In this document: in pieces, positions 31,160-42,480 of the stretch
Position numbering within the stretch: position 1 is the first letter of the stretch
How the letters are laid out: every line of letters starts with the position of its first letter
Origin: Cloeon dipterum
Taxonomy: Eukaryota > Arthropoda > Insecta > Ephemeroptera > Baetidae
Direction of reading: 5' to 3'
Length of the DNA stretch: 64,000 nucleotides
NCBI RefSeq assembly: GCF_949628265.1
Contig: NC_088789.1
Location: forward strand, 25,165,883-25,229,882
Translations under genes and position numbers: made by a program
Notes under the pieces: generated by a model
What the model was told of the DNA's origin: nothing
The model's input: the letters and a program-made list of their open reading frames with translations, nothing else
Database searches by the model: none

Positions 31160-34100
31160 GGTATGCTTTGGTCCTTTGCCGCTCTGACCAAATTATTCGA
31201 CGCCGGCACAACAGCTGAGCCGGTTGAATGAGTGGATTGAGAGAGAAGAGAGAGAGAGAGAGCGTGTGGGAATGCAGCTCTGAATTTATAAATAAGCGGC
31301 CTCTTCCCCACAACCATTTTTTATCTCTGCCGCTCGCTGCTTCGTTCCATCCATCCTTCGTTCGCAGTCTCAATTCTTCTCCAGAGCCCGTGGCGGGGAC
31401 TGCTTGCTCGCTTGCTCTCTCACTCGACGGCTGATTGTGAGGGGGACGGGGGCACGAGGCTCAGGAATGCAGTAACCCACTGTCAGTCAGGTTCCAAGCC
31501 GCGAGATGCTATTTGCCTCGCCAATCTGGGACCACACAGCGATTTGCCCGAATTCATTGCCTTAAGCCGATGCACCGGCGACATTGGCAAAGGTCAGCCG
31601 CCCACCTGCAACGGCCGGTGCATCCGCATCTGACTCGGTTGGGCTGCATCAATGACCCTTTGACCTCTAAAAGTCTGGCGGCGCGGAGGTGCAAACCACG
31701 CCCTGCCATTGCTGGCTGGCTGGCGCACCACGTGACCCGCTGACGTCATGTCTAGCCGCTGTTACATGCACACACACATACACATTCTTTTCGAATCCCG
31801 GCTTTATGCCGTCGCAGTCGCCGCCGCCGCCGCCACCGATTTCTTCAGTGCCCCGATGAAAATTTCTCAGCTTGCATTTCAAATCGTGGCGGCGGCAACC
31901 GGCAACGACGCCGCCGCCGCCGGCAATTAAAACTGCATTGATAAGATGTCGAGGGAGAATCGCATAATAAATGTGCGGCTTCCTGTGTTATTGTTGTGAT
32001 GATGATTGCTCTCACGCACGGTTTCCTAGCAAACCTGTCCTTGAATGTGCGCCGACGACCACTTGATAATTTACAAATCTCCTTGATTGTCGTGTTGTAC
32101 AACGGATTCCGTTCTGCATACGACGGCAAAGAAAAAAAGAACATTGGTTGCACTCTCTGTCACTCTTGAATAGAAACCAACTTGTCATATTTTATTTTGG
32201 ACGCTTCTCATTTGTCTCATCCCTTTGATCCCTTAACCTCAATTTTTTACCTTCTCCCTCAAATAATACAGCCAAATTTAAGTTACGGACAACCGGTGAA
32301 ATTATAAAAACAGGCAAGAAATTTGGAACCGGACAGACTGAAAATTTTCTGCCCGCAGACCCCGACATCAGCTATTTTTGCCGCGAAAACTGCGGACATA
32401 TGTGAAGCGGCGGCGGCGGCAGGGAAGTCGGGTCGGGCTGTAAATAATGTTTGGCTGCAAAAGTGGCGCCTCTTATCGATCTGAATTGCGCCCGACAGGG
32501 CCTCCTGACTGCTGCTATGCCAGCCAGCCGGCAGCGCATTGTTTCCTCGGCGGCCGGGGGAGGGGGGGACGGAGGGGCCCTGAAATGTATAACAAAACCA
32601 GCCAGCCGACTGAGTGAGCCGACTCGCGGGGGTCGCTCCCTCTCGCGAAGGGGGTGCGAAAAACAGCTGACGCCACCCCGTTGTAGCTCTCAAGCGGCTA
32701 CCTTGCGTGCTAATAAATAATAACTATAACTGCGGCTGCCTGGGATGGTGATAATAATAATGAAGAGGAACACTAGGCGTGCTGGCTGAATTACCTACTT
32801 GGCTTTTTTTATTATCGCCAGGGAGCGAGCAAGCGAGCGCCGCCGCCGCCGCCGGTCTAGCAGCTGCTGCACAAGGACATGGTTTCAGCTGGCTGCCTGT
32901 TTGTTGTGATCCACACGAAATCGCTTGGGCGCAAACTACGCAGCAGCAGCGGCGGCGGCAGCGCGATATTTTTATTTTGATCGCACGCCACGCCGAGCAC
33001 GTCGATCCGTCCGTCTCGTATTACTTTATTCAGCAATTTTTCGTGCATTACTTCGGGCAAAGCGAAGAGAGGGGCTCGATCCAAGGTTGATCGCCGCCGC
33101 GGCTGCGAATATTTTATTTAGACTGTAGCGGGAAGTAGTCAAGGCTGAAATCTTTTCTTCCGAGTGAGGGGCCCATTTTTGTTTTCTTCTCTCGCTGCTG
33201 CCGCCGGCCGTCCGTCGCCGAGTCGAGCAAGCAAGCAAGCAAGCGAGCGAGAAGGGGAGAGGGATGCAGCAACATTTTCTCTCTCTCTCTTCACAACAGG
33301 AAGACGCCGAAGAATGGATCGCACCAGCTGCTGCTGTTCCTTTCAAGGAGAGGGCAGCTTGCAGCTTTAGGGAAAGAAAAATAAAATAGGTTGCTCCAAC
33401 AAGGAACACCTGGTGTGCCAAGACGAACTTTGTCTCTTGCGCTCTTAACACAATGAGAAATTTTTTTCTTAGCAACACGCGAGCTAATTCGCAAAACATC
33501 TGCCGCCGCCGCGGAGAAAAAATGATGGCGGTGTTGCTATCCGAAATCACGAAGCCAAACGCCGGCCGGACGAATCGAATGATATATATTCGGTCAAGCG
33601 CCGAGTTGGCTCTGATTGCTGGCGTAATTAGCGGCTCGCGCGCGCGGTGAGGCAATGCGAGTGAAATGCCGGCCGGCAGTCATTTTCTACAGCGCACTTT
33701 TCAATCTCTCAGCTGTTGGTTGCACAATAACCGCCGTCAGCTGGGTTTGTTGTGGAAATAGAGAGAGACAGGCCAGGCGATGGCTGGCTGGTTGTTGGTT
33801 GGATGGATGGCGAGTGCAGGCGCACTCTCCTCTCCCAAACGCGCATTGCACAAATTCCTAAATCGTGACGCGTCATACTAGATCAAAAGCCGCGCTCATT
33901 AGACCTTTTTCGGAAATTGTAAGCGTCCGTGGAAAGGAATTCGGATTGATTTTATGGTTTTGTCAGAAGTCGAGAACCTTCTTCTTCCTCCGAGGGGAGA
34001 GAGAGTTGGAAACATCGGGGTAAAAATAAATGCAGAGCATGCTCCACAAAACGCGAGACCGTAGTTGCCGCGTGGGCCGCACGGGGATCGTGGCGGCGCC

Positions 34101-36243
34101 AGCGTCCAGCCGCCGGACAACTCCCCGCTAGGAACAGATGATGGTTGGTGCGACTGGCTTTCGATTAATGACGAGCCCCGCCAATCACGCGCCGCCACTA
34201 AACCCCCACTCGCTCGCTTAATTCATGGTGCCTTTACAACCACTCGCGCATTCCTTTCTTGTGTACACCATCTCGGCGGCGGAGTATGATTTTATTCCAC
34301 CACCGTGGGCTCCAGCTGATTGGCTCACCGCCAACGCTGCTTCATCCCCCGTCGCTGCTAATTGCTGAATAATTAGCGAGCGTCGTGCAGACAGCCTTGT
34401 CCCCGCTAGAGTAAAAACACTTGAGAGTGTTTCCGAGAGAGACCGCGGTGAATTAAATTCTTTGCTAATCCAAGTGTAAGGTCACGAGCACTTAACGACG
34501 CGTTGAATGGATTACGGTGTTGAAATTACGAGAGTTGAATAAAAAAGACTATACTAATACAAAGTGCTTCATGTTAAGACAGACTAACAATGCGTGAAGA
34601 ATGTAAAAATAAACAAATCGTCCTGGGTGGGATGCGAAAAATGGCGATCCTTTTAAATAACAATAAATTTGCGAATTTTTAAATCAGGATTGCAAGAAAA
34701 TGACGTATCCTTTTTAGCAGGTAAAATAATCAAAATTTCCCTGATTTCTGCCCTCAGGCTGCCATACTGCAGCAGACGGCCGAGTACATCTACCAGCTGG
34801 AGCAGGAGAAGACGCGGCTGCTGTCCCAAAACTGCCAGCTGAAGCGTGTGATCAACTCTAACGAGGGCGATGCCGGTGCTGCCAAGAAGCGGAGGCTGGA
34901 GGCCGTCAAGGAGCAGCAACCACCTGTCAACAACGCTCCGCAGGCCGCCGAGCCGCCGGCCGAGGCTGGCGAGCCCGCCAAGTACAAGATCGTCATCTCG
35001 TCCAATGGCGTCGTGTGTGTCAACGAGTCTTCAGCCGACGAGGGCATCGGCAGCATGTCCCCGGAGCCGAATCTGCTGGACGGCGGCGAACCTTCCGTCG
35101 ACGCTTTGCGCAAGGAGATGATCGAGCTGCGCATGCAGCTGGACCGTGAACGCCGCCTGCGGCTGCAGCTCGAGGAGCAGGTCCGCAGTCTTGAGACTCA
35201 GCTCTACCCTGAGCGCATCAGGGAGATCACCCAACAGGTGCAGATGCAGTACCAGCAAGTCATCCCTGAGGTGAGCCTCAGATACTCAGAATTTTTTAGA
35301 AAAAAATGGGTTTTTTATTTAAAAACAAGTCATATTTAATTTTTTCAATTTTCAATTCCATAACCCATATTTAAAAAGCAAAAATCCGTATTTTGCGTTG
35401 AATTAATTTTTAATTTCAAGTAAAATTGGTAAAAATTAAAAAATTATGAACCAAACTCATTTGTGCTTGGCTTTAATCATTAATAAAATAAGCAAAATTT
35501 GGGATTTGCAGCATTTTAAATTTTTATCGAACTGAGAAACATATCTGGGGAAGCCTTTTTTTCGTCTAAATTATTTCCAAAAATAAAATAATAATAATTT
35601 CTTAGAACATGATTGAGACGAGTGAGACAGACGGCTCCATGCACTTGGAAAAGTTGGACGCCATCCCACAGACGGTGGAAGAAGAGTTCCTTCAGGTGAG
35701 CCCACCACAATCGCCCTCGGCCACGACCATTGTCGCCATCGAGGAGCAAGAGCAGGACAGACTGCCCAGCGTGCTGGAGGCCGCCATCAAGGCCGAGCCC
35801 AAGGTCGAGGTCGAAGTGGCCCCGCGCATTTCTTCGCCAAACTCCTCCGAGGACATGCAGACTAGGTCAGTACCAAATTTTTATTTTCCAATGATTTTAA
35901 GTATTTGCCGTCGCATGAATGTTTTTGCCAATGTGACATTTTGATTCGCAGGCTGTACGCTCCGAGCACATCTCGCCAGAATCTGGAAACGATCGTGGAG
36001 GCGATCCGGCACCTTGAGGGTGACCACTTGTTCAGCGACGAGCCGACGCCACAGCAGGAGGTGCCGCTGGCGCTGACGACCGGCTCGAGCCGCATGCTGA
36101 AACTGGATGTGACCCCGATGGACTACCGGGCCGGTGCCACCACTGTTCTGCGCACCGGCGCCAGCCAGATCATCCTGCCGGCCGTGAACGTGGCCCAGCA
36201 GCAGCAGCGACCCGGCGTCATCGTCGTCAAGCAGCACACGTAG
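22629..36243 (+). CDS. crp: Cropped/TFAP4, bHLH-leucine-zipper transcription factor AP-4
   Basis: AP-4 is a nuclear homodimeric bHLH-Zip factor that binds CAGCTG; the Drosophila ortholog is cropped. Five exons: 22629-22684, 23251-23440, 34758-35270, 35606-35865 and 35952-36243 (stop TAG 36241). Phases close to 436 residues. Exon 2 carries the basic region and helix 1 (RIRREIANSNERRRMQSINA, FQSLRTLLPH) and ends in the loop at GEKLSK. Exon 3 continues with helix 2 and the first zipper (AAILQQTAEYIYQLEQEK), a linker with the conserved DEGIGSM motif, and a second zipper (LRKEMIELRMQLDRERRLR, EEQVRSLETQLYPE). Exon 5 has the family block STSRQNLETIVEAIRHLEG. The intron between basic region and helix 2 is 11.3 kb. 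The exon 3 linker after the first zipper is longer than in vertebrates. An in-frame GTGAGC at 35696 could act as an alternative donor. Confidence 0.94.
23441..34757 (+). other. TFAP4 intron 2 (11.3 kb), GC-rich and CAGCTG-rich, probable regulatory DNA
   Basis: Starts with gtcagt and ends ccctcag. No nested gene with matching splice phases was found; the many long open frames lie in CpG-rich stretches and have no family signature. By eye there are at least 19 CAGCTG sites, for example 25021, 25201, 25322, 25414, 25678, 26703, 26863, 30048, 30591, 30977, 30996, 31212, 32664, 32861, 32886, 33325, 33710, 33738 and 34313. The intron also carries GA arrays and CCG/GCC runs. It is most simply read as a regulatory intron. 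Confidence 0.5.
31115..31156. repeat. (GA)n microsatellite in TFAP4 intron 2
   Basis: About 42 bp of uninterrupted GA dinucleotides; a second, interrupted GA run lies at about 31,240-31,262. GAGAG is the binding core of the insect GAGA factor, but simple repeat expansion is an equally good explanation. Confidence 0.9.
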
Positions 36244-37660
36244 AAGGAATTTATTCCTGGCCTGCCGTCTGTCTTAACTCTCTCGCGATTTAATTCAACA
36301 TTTTTCCTCTTCTGTTCTCCCCATCCGCACTCCCTGACGAACGAGAGAGAAAGGAGAAATGGCGATGTATACTTGTGTTGAAATTAGGTGGCCATTTGTA
36401 GATTATGTCCCATCTGAAACACGAAGCAAAGAAACAAACACTCTCGAAATCTTCTTTCATGTCTATGTAGTTAGTGACATTGTCATTCTCCAAATTTTGA
36501 TGAGTTCATTCGATCACACAGAGGAGTTTAAATTTACTTTTTAGCGTTCCAACGAAGGGAACAGTACTGATATTTAAGTAATTTGATGTATAACCCCGCT
36601 CGAAAAGATGACTTTGTAAGGAGTTGGCGCGCGTTAATAACGCTTTTCGAGGTTTAGAGCAAACAAAAAATATTCGAGATGGTTTTCTTTTAGACGTAAG
36701 ATGTACTTGAGAAGTTGTAAGAATGGAACTAAATTGCAACCCTGCCAGCAGCAAGAATGGAAGCAAAATCTCATAAACACACATGCATACACACATGAAA
36801 TCGCAGTTATATAAAAAAAAAAGAATTCGCGTGCACACAGGAAAAATCCGTTGCTACAAGTAACTTTTTCTGTTAAGCAAAGTCTGATTTGCTGTCTAAA
36901 TCCTAAAATAGGAAGACTGAGGAGAACATTTGCGTGGACTTTTACCTTGTGATTAAGTGAGGTTGAAAACCTTTCGTTTGCAAGGTCTTATATAACTTTA
37001 TATAAAACAATACCAATTGGAATTCAAAAGATATTTTCTAAAAGCTCATTTTCCAATAAGAAAGATCAGAATCGAAAAAGCAGCCGTGTGTGGACGGCTC
37101 GGGGTAAAAAAGAAAGAAACACGGACGGCGCCGCCGCCGTAGACCAGCGCCAATTAGCGTCCTGGTCGCAGGCGATGGCAGGACGCCCTCGCAGCGGCAG
37201 GCGCCGTCCGGCCTTCGGGAAAAATTGCTCAAACTCCGAGAGCTCCAGCCACGCTCTGATTAATGAAAGAAAAGAATATGCTGCATCGGTTGCATCAAAG
37301 TATTGCGTGTAAAATATGGAATAATGCCAGTTGAAAACGTTATTTTCAATAAGATTAGTCGCAGGAAGGAGAGGAGACGAGAAAGATAAATTGATGAGAA
37401 CACCTTCTTACGATCTTTTTTATTAAGAATCATATAGTAGTTGTAACGCATTATAATTAAAGATAGCAAACATACAACAGCTTTTTCCGAGTATGTAAAA
37501 TATTGAAATCGTGACAGACGAAAAAAAAATTAATCACCCGCCGTGAGCAATAATGAATGGTAACCGACCGATCCTAATTAAAATATATATATATTGTGGT
37601 ACCTAAAATCATTCACAACATTTTATCCCCACACCCTGTCTGCAAATTGAATAAAATAAA
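36244..37660 (+). other. TFAP4 3' UTR region
   Basis: Non-coding sequence after the TFAP4 stop. AATAAA signals occur around 37650-37655 (aataaaataaaata), a plausible transcript end. A GC-rich block at about 37,110-37,250 stands out in AT-rich surroundings and may be a conserved UTR element or an unrelated island. No gene is supported. Confidence 0.4.
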
Positions 37661-39760
37661 ATATAAAAAATCGTAATTTTGCATAACAGCCACTTTAATC
37701 GATTATTGCAGTGTAGCATTATTATTGTAAGATTACTCTAGATAATATTAGCGCTTAATACGAGAAAGACACGTCTTCAAGAGGTGGGAGATTTTCATGT
37801 ATACTAATAAGAAAGCAGGTTTAGTTTAAACACACCCATTGAATCGGTTTGTCAATGAAAGTAGGCTGTTGAATTTCGGTTACTGTTTAATTTTTTTTAT
37901 TCATTTCCACCCCCTGGAAACACACCGCTTTGGACAAGAGTTAATACGGAAGCAACACAACACAACACACACACACACACTGTAATTACTATAGTAGCAA
38001 TAAGCAATGCAGACGATTTGAGCTGTCGTATGAGTGTTTTGCACCTCTATTTGTTTTCGATTCCGGGATGAGGCGTTTCGTGCGCCACGCCGCGTCACGC
38101 TTACTCATGGAAGGAATCATAATTTTTCATCCGCCTATGCTTCTCTTCTCCATACTTGATGTTCAGACAAAAAAATAAATCAGCACGTTGTAAGGTGAAT
38201 CCTTTAGTTGTTCCATGTTTATCTTATTCGCTTCTATCACAATGCATATTGAATAAAATATATTCGACTCATGGTTCATACATAGTAATTTGAGATAATA
38301 TTCAAGTATTGCAAGTTTCAAGTGCAACTCGAAGCTATGTTAAATCAATATTTTTCTTTTTGTAATCTATATTAATAATAAAAATCGTTTCATAGAGAAA
38401 TTTGGCTCTCGTTTATTTCAACTCTACCCTTTAACCTTAAGTATTCAGATTCCAAGAGACTTTAAAATTTAAGTATGGAAAATAAATCCCTAGATGGATC
38501 TGATATTTTTCCAATCATTATCAAGTCTTTTTAAAACCAGTACAAGCTTAGAAGATTTAATCGAAACGTTAATAATTGTATTTTCACCAATTCTTAACTG
38601 GATCTGTACAGCTAAATTCTGGAAAATGAATTTTGTACAAAGATGGAAAAAGCAAAAAAAAACATTGCAATTTAGATTTAATGAGAAAATCGATTCATAA
38701 GGGCACTGCTGTATTAATTCTTACTGAAAATCGCAATTTGTTTCATCGGAGAGGAAAATTACCTTTCAGTTTAATGAAAATAAATCAAAAAATATAAAAC
38801 TTATAGGCAAAACTAATGCCATACATACTGCAAAGAATTCAGTATAATTTTTGTACATTTTCTAAAAAATCCACACATCTTCCCGACATGAAAATTCGAT
38901 TCCTGCAAGAAGTATTAAATAAAACTAAAAAGGACTCTTTCGGCCGGTCATCAGAACCCAGAGCCGGGCACTCGCCTTGGTCGATCTCGTGGTCGACACG
39001 ACAGGCGGTTTCCTCGAACTCCGTCATTGTCAGACGGACTGACATTTTTTAGTAAAAATGCAAGAGCAGCAATAGGCCGAGAGTTATGAAGGTGCCATTG
39101 TTCAAAAGAGAAATCGTGTGAGTCGCTCATAAAGCAGCAAAGGTTGTGTCGGCGAAACGAATCATCGAATAAGGGAAGAAGCACGTACGCTATTCTCTTG
39201 TTGCGACACAAATACATACCCTTGAGTGAGCAAACATCGGACGAGCAGGTAGCTACCTGTGAGGGTGGCCACCTATTGTGTTGCAAAGGAATGCGTTCGA
39301 CCAGCCGAATTCTTTGAGCAGAACGAATTGTAGCTAACACACGGAGAGTGCTCCATACGGAGATTTACGTTATTTAAATGAATTGCCTTTTAAGTCAACT
39401 TACTTCCCTTCAGGTGATCTCAAACAATTATACAACTCCTCTTATCATTTGAGCACTTGAGTATTTATTATCAGAAACGACGACCGCCGCTCGCGACAGC
39501 CTAATTGTATCTTACAATGACCTCCTCCCCGCTCGCTAGCGCACGCAGAGGGGTTGCGTTTTACATAAGGTGATAATGGGGGAAAAGGTGGCTCCTACAG
39601 GAAAAGTTCAAATAAATATCTTTCAGAGTTTGAAGGTATTTTTGAATATGATTTTGAAATATAGAAAATGTGTTTAAAGTTGTTTCATGACAAATGTGAG
39701 CTTATTTGGAGAAATTACATGGCGATGATTTTGTTTTTTAGAAATTCCACTTCGAAACTC
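37661..39760. other. Intergenic region
   Basis: Mostly AT-rich. It holds a CA-rich run ending near 37,980 and several short open frames without splice or family support. The one stretch with coding-like base use is at 38,938-39,045 (listed separately). Nothing else is recognised. Confidence 0.4.
38839..39045 (-). CDS. Hypothetical small ORF or exon remnant
   Basis: An ATG at 39045 in an A-rich start context opens 68 codons. The first ~36 codons (MSVRLTMTEFEETACRVDHE..., then IDQGECPALGSDDRP) are acidic with GC-rich third positions, like true exons in this window. The rest is AT-rich and looks non-coding. No convincing donor lies at the composition switch. It may be an exon of an unannotated gene, a pseudogene fragment or chance. 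The family is not recognised. Confidence 0.22.
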   Translation of the reverse strand: MSVRLTMTEFEETACRVDHEIDQGECPALGSDDRPKESFLVLFNTSCRNRIFMSGRCVDFLENVQKLY

Positions 39761-39789
39761 GTACTAATTGGAATTTTACACAATTTTGT

Positions 39790-40740
39790 AACATTTGCAA
39801 CTTCAAAACTCTTGTTTTTACCATCAGAATTGTAAAATATGTACACTGTTGGACTCATCTCGACCTTCCTTGACCAGTTGAAGGGTTTAGGGTGCGTAAG
39901 ATAACCCTCCACTACCAAAAAATTGCCACATTCAACCCACTTTAAAAATATAGCTTTGGATTTTTGTATTAATTTAAAAAATTAATTTGTTCAGTTTTGA
40001 AAGAAGGGACGAGGTGGTAATTTAGAAGGAGTTTTGGATAATTTAAAACATTTTTAAGCCTAAAGGAAGCATCCTAAAATATTATTTATCGGATTTGTAT
40101 CAATGGGGTTGAAAGGGGATGGGGTAATCACCCCGTAAATACTTTAGCTGGTTAGGGAAGGTCGAGACGAGTCTAACGGTGGTTTGTTTTTGCAATTCTG
40201 ATGGCTAGAACTCGAGATTTTGGAGTTTAAAATGTTGGCACAACACAAAAATTACTATAATTTCTTGACTTCGAATTTTGCACACCCGAAATCTCGGGTT
40301 CTAACCATTCAAATTGCTAATATTAACACCATTGGACTCATCTCCACCTCCCCTATAACCAGCTAATGGGTTTAGGGATGCTTTCCTTCCACCCCTAATT
40401 GTAAGTGGAAAAATACACAAAAAAAACCTTCGACAAAGTAAACATTTTTTTAACTCAAAATTAATGTATTAATTTTTTTAATATTTGTTCATTTTAATTT
40501 TAAAATAAGGGATGTAGTGGTAGTTAAGAAAAAGTTTTGGGTTATTTAAACTATGTTTAAGCCCAGAGGAAGCATGCTAAAATATTTTTATTTCAAAATT
40601 GTAGCAATGGGAATGAGGGTTATCACCCCCTAAACACTTTGGCTGGTTAGAGTGGAAATTGGGGCGAGTCTAACGATTGTTAGTTTTTGCATTTCTGATT
40701 GTTAGAACCCGAGATTTAGAGTTGCAAAGAACCCGAAAAA
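39790..40740. mobile_element. Array of related inverted-repeat (MITE-like) units
   Basis: Two related units lie in tandem, and each has inverted ends. The left end of unit 1 (ttggactcatctcgacc near 39,850) is the reverse complement of ggtcgagacgagtctaa near 40,160. Unit 2 repeats this with attggactcatctccacc near 40,332 and ggggcgagtctaacg near 40,660. The interiors also match directly, for example taagcc.agaggaagcat.ctaaaata near 40,050 and 40,560. No open frame was seen, so these look like non-autonomous elements. The right part may serve as 3' flank of the secreted-protein gene. Confidence 0.7.
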
Positions 40741-40881
40741 TCGATTTTTTTTTTGTGGAAAATTGTTAGAGGAATTTCTCAAAACCAAAAGTAACATAAC
40801 GCTGAAATTTTCAGTCTGGGTGTTTGTGTACCCTGATCGCGGGGCGCACAACGAGACGTCGTGCCATTTTAAGGAATTGAG

Positions 40882-42480
40882 TTAATCGAGACTTGTCCGG
40901 CCGGTATAGTGGCCGTCCCGGCGGCCCTTTATCCAGACCTGCTTATTTCCTACATCACTCTCTTCCGTGATTATTGATGTTTTGTCTGCTGGCGTAAAGA
41001 AGTTCTTCACGCTCGTCCATATTTCCGACAACGTTTCCGTCTAAAAATAAAAAATGCAATCACTTAAAATCTTTTGGACTCGTTGGGAAAGGATTATTGT
41101 ATTGGAATTCACGTTTAACAGACAGTGAAATTTTTACTTACTATGATTTTTCCTAAAGACGCTAAAGACGGATATTTTGATGGCTCATTCTTTAACGTAG
41201 GAGCATCATTTTCATCACCAGACGATTTGGTACCTGCAACATGAAAAGATTTGTAAGTAAAATTGCACTTGTCGAATTAAATTAAGTTAGGCCCTTACGA
41301 TTTGGCGAATTTTCACTGTCATCATCCCCGTAGCATGTCTTATAGAAATTCTGTGAATGATACAAATTTTAATTAATTAAATATGTATGTTGTGTTAAGT
41401 ACAATACGCATATAATGTGTTTCAAAATCGTTCAAATTTAGGTAAAATAATCATGGACTGCTATTTTGTTTATTTCGCACGCTCATGTCATTTAACTATA
41501 TCTGAAAATTTAGTTAAAGAAGTGGAAGCGTACCTCCATGAATTCATCATATTCTAGAAACTCATGTCCGGTCATGATGAAGACTATATAAGTTTGATTC
41601 GTGACTGTATCTTTATGCCTTTCGCACGACATATCTGCATCAATAGCTTCTTGCTTACTCTTCGCATCATCCGCACTCGAAAGATCTAATAATAAGATGA
41701 GAGTTAATAAAACAAAATTATCTAACTATACACATAAAACATGTAATTTGCATAAATTAAAATGAAATAAAAAAATATTTTTACTTTAAATCAGTTTAAA
41801 ATGCATTCTAAAATTTAGATTCCGTGAGATCCCTTCACCCTGCCCCTTAAAAAGGTCACTGTTGGAAAGGTGCAATCCAGCAAATTATAATAGTGTGTCG
41901 ACATACTTTATCAAATAATACTCCTATATCCACAGGGACGACACGTCAAAATGATATGCAAGTTGTCAAACAGCGCAGAATCAATCAAATTCAGACTTCG
42001 CAAAAATGTCTAATGACGGTTATTCCGGGCGTTTAAATTAAATAAAAAAGAATATGGAAGGAAAATAAATGTTTTTCCCCATATATATATAATCAAATGA
42101 ATTAATTTTATGGCACGTTTTCTCATTTTTAAAAATTCTTTTTAAACAAAATTGCGATACGTGACGAAAACCTCGCATCCTCTTTAGATAAAAAAACCCA
42201 ATGCGTTCACTTCTGTTGCTCCTTCCTGAGGTTATAATAGTTTAAAATATTTTTGTTTCTAAAATCCAACTACTTTAAAATTACAAAGCCGCGCAAGATA
42301 TTTCCCTGAAGCCCACTCAGATCATTCTAATTTTTACACACCTCAATATGACTTTAATTTAATTAATGTTTCCTTTACTCTTAAATAAAACTGGAGAATT
42401 TTTGTAAAAGACTCACCAGGCCTGGCTGCTGCAAGGGTCAGAAAGGACATCGCGAAAAGCAAAACGCAAGTTTTCATCAT
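40882..42480 (-). CDS. Small secreted protein, unknown family (five exons)
   Basis: No single exon is long enough to stand out, but five join perfectly: 42480-42417, 41685-41534, 41350-41299, 41233-41142 and 41040-40882 (stop TAA 40882-40884). Donors are gtgagt, gtacgc, gtaagg and gtaagt; acceptors are attattag, attcacag, gttgcag and atttttag. Phases are 1, 0, 1, 0 and no internal stop appears across 172 codons. The protein starts with a classic signal peptide (MMKTCVLLFAMSFLTLAAA, probable cleavage near residue 19). The mature part is acidic, with only two cysteines (MSCERH and FYKTCYG) about 38 residues apart, two N-glycosylation sequons (NQT, NRT), and a basic C-terminal segment containing KGRR. 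It is probably exported and may have one disulfide. The family is not recognised. The upstream side (42,481-42,560) has no obvious TATA box. Confidence 0.82.

Noticed and set aside
31785-31800. tRNA T-arm-like string ttcgaatcccgg
   Set aside because: No matching acceptor stem, D-arm or anticodon arm upstream; chance match.
33026-33655. 209-codon open frame on the - strand in TFAP4 intron 2
   Set aside because: Low-complexity GC/CT-rich composition, no domain, no splice partners.
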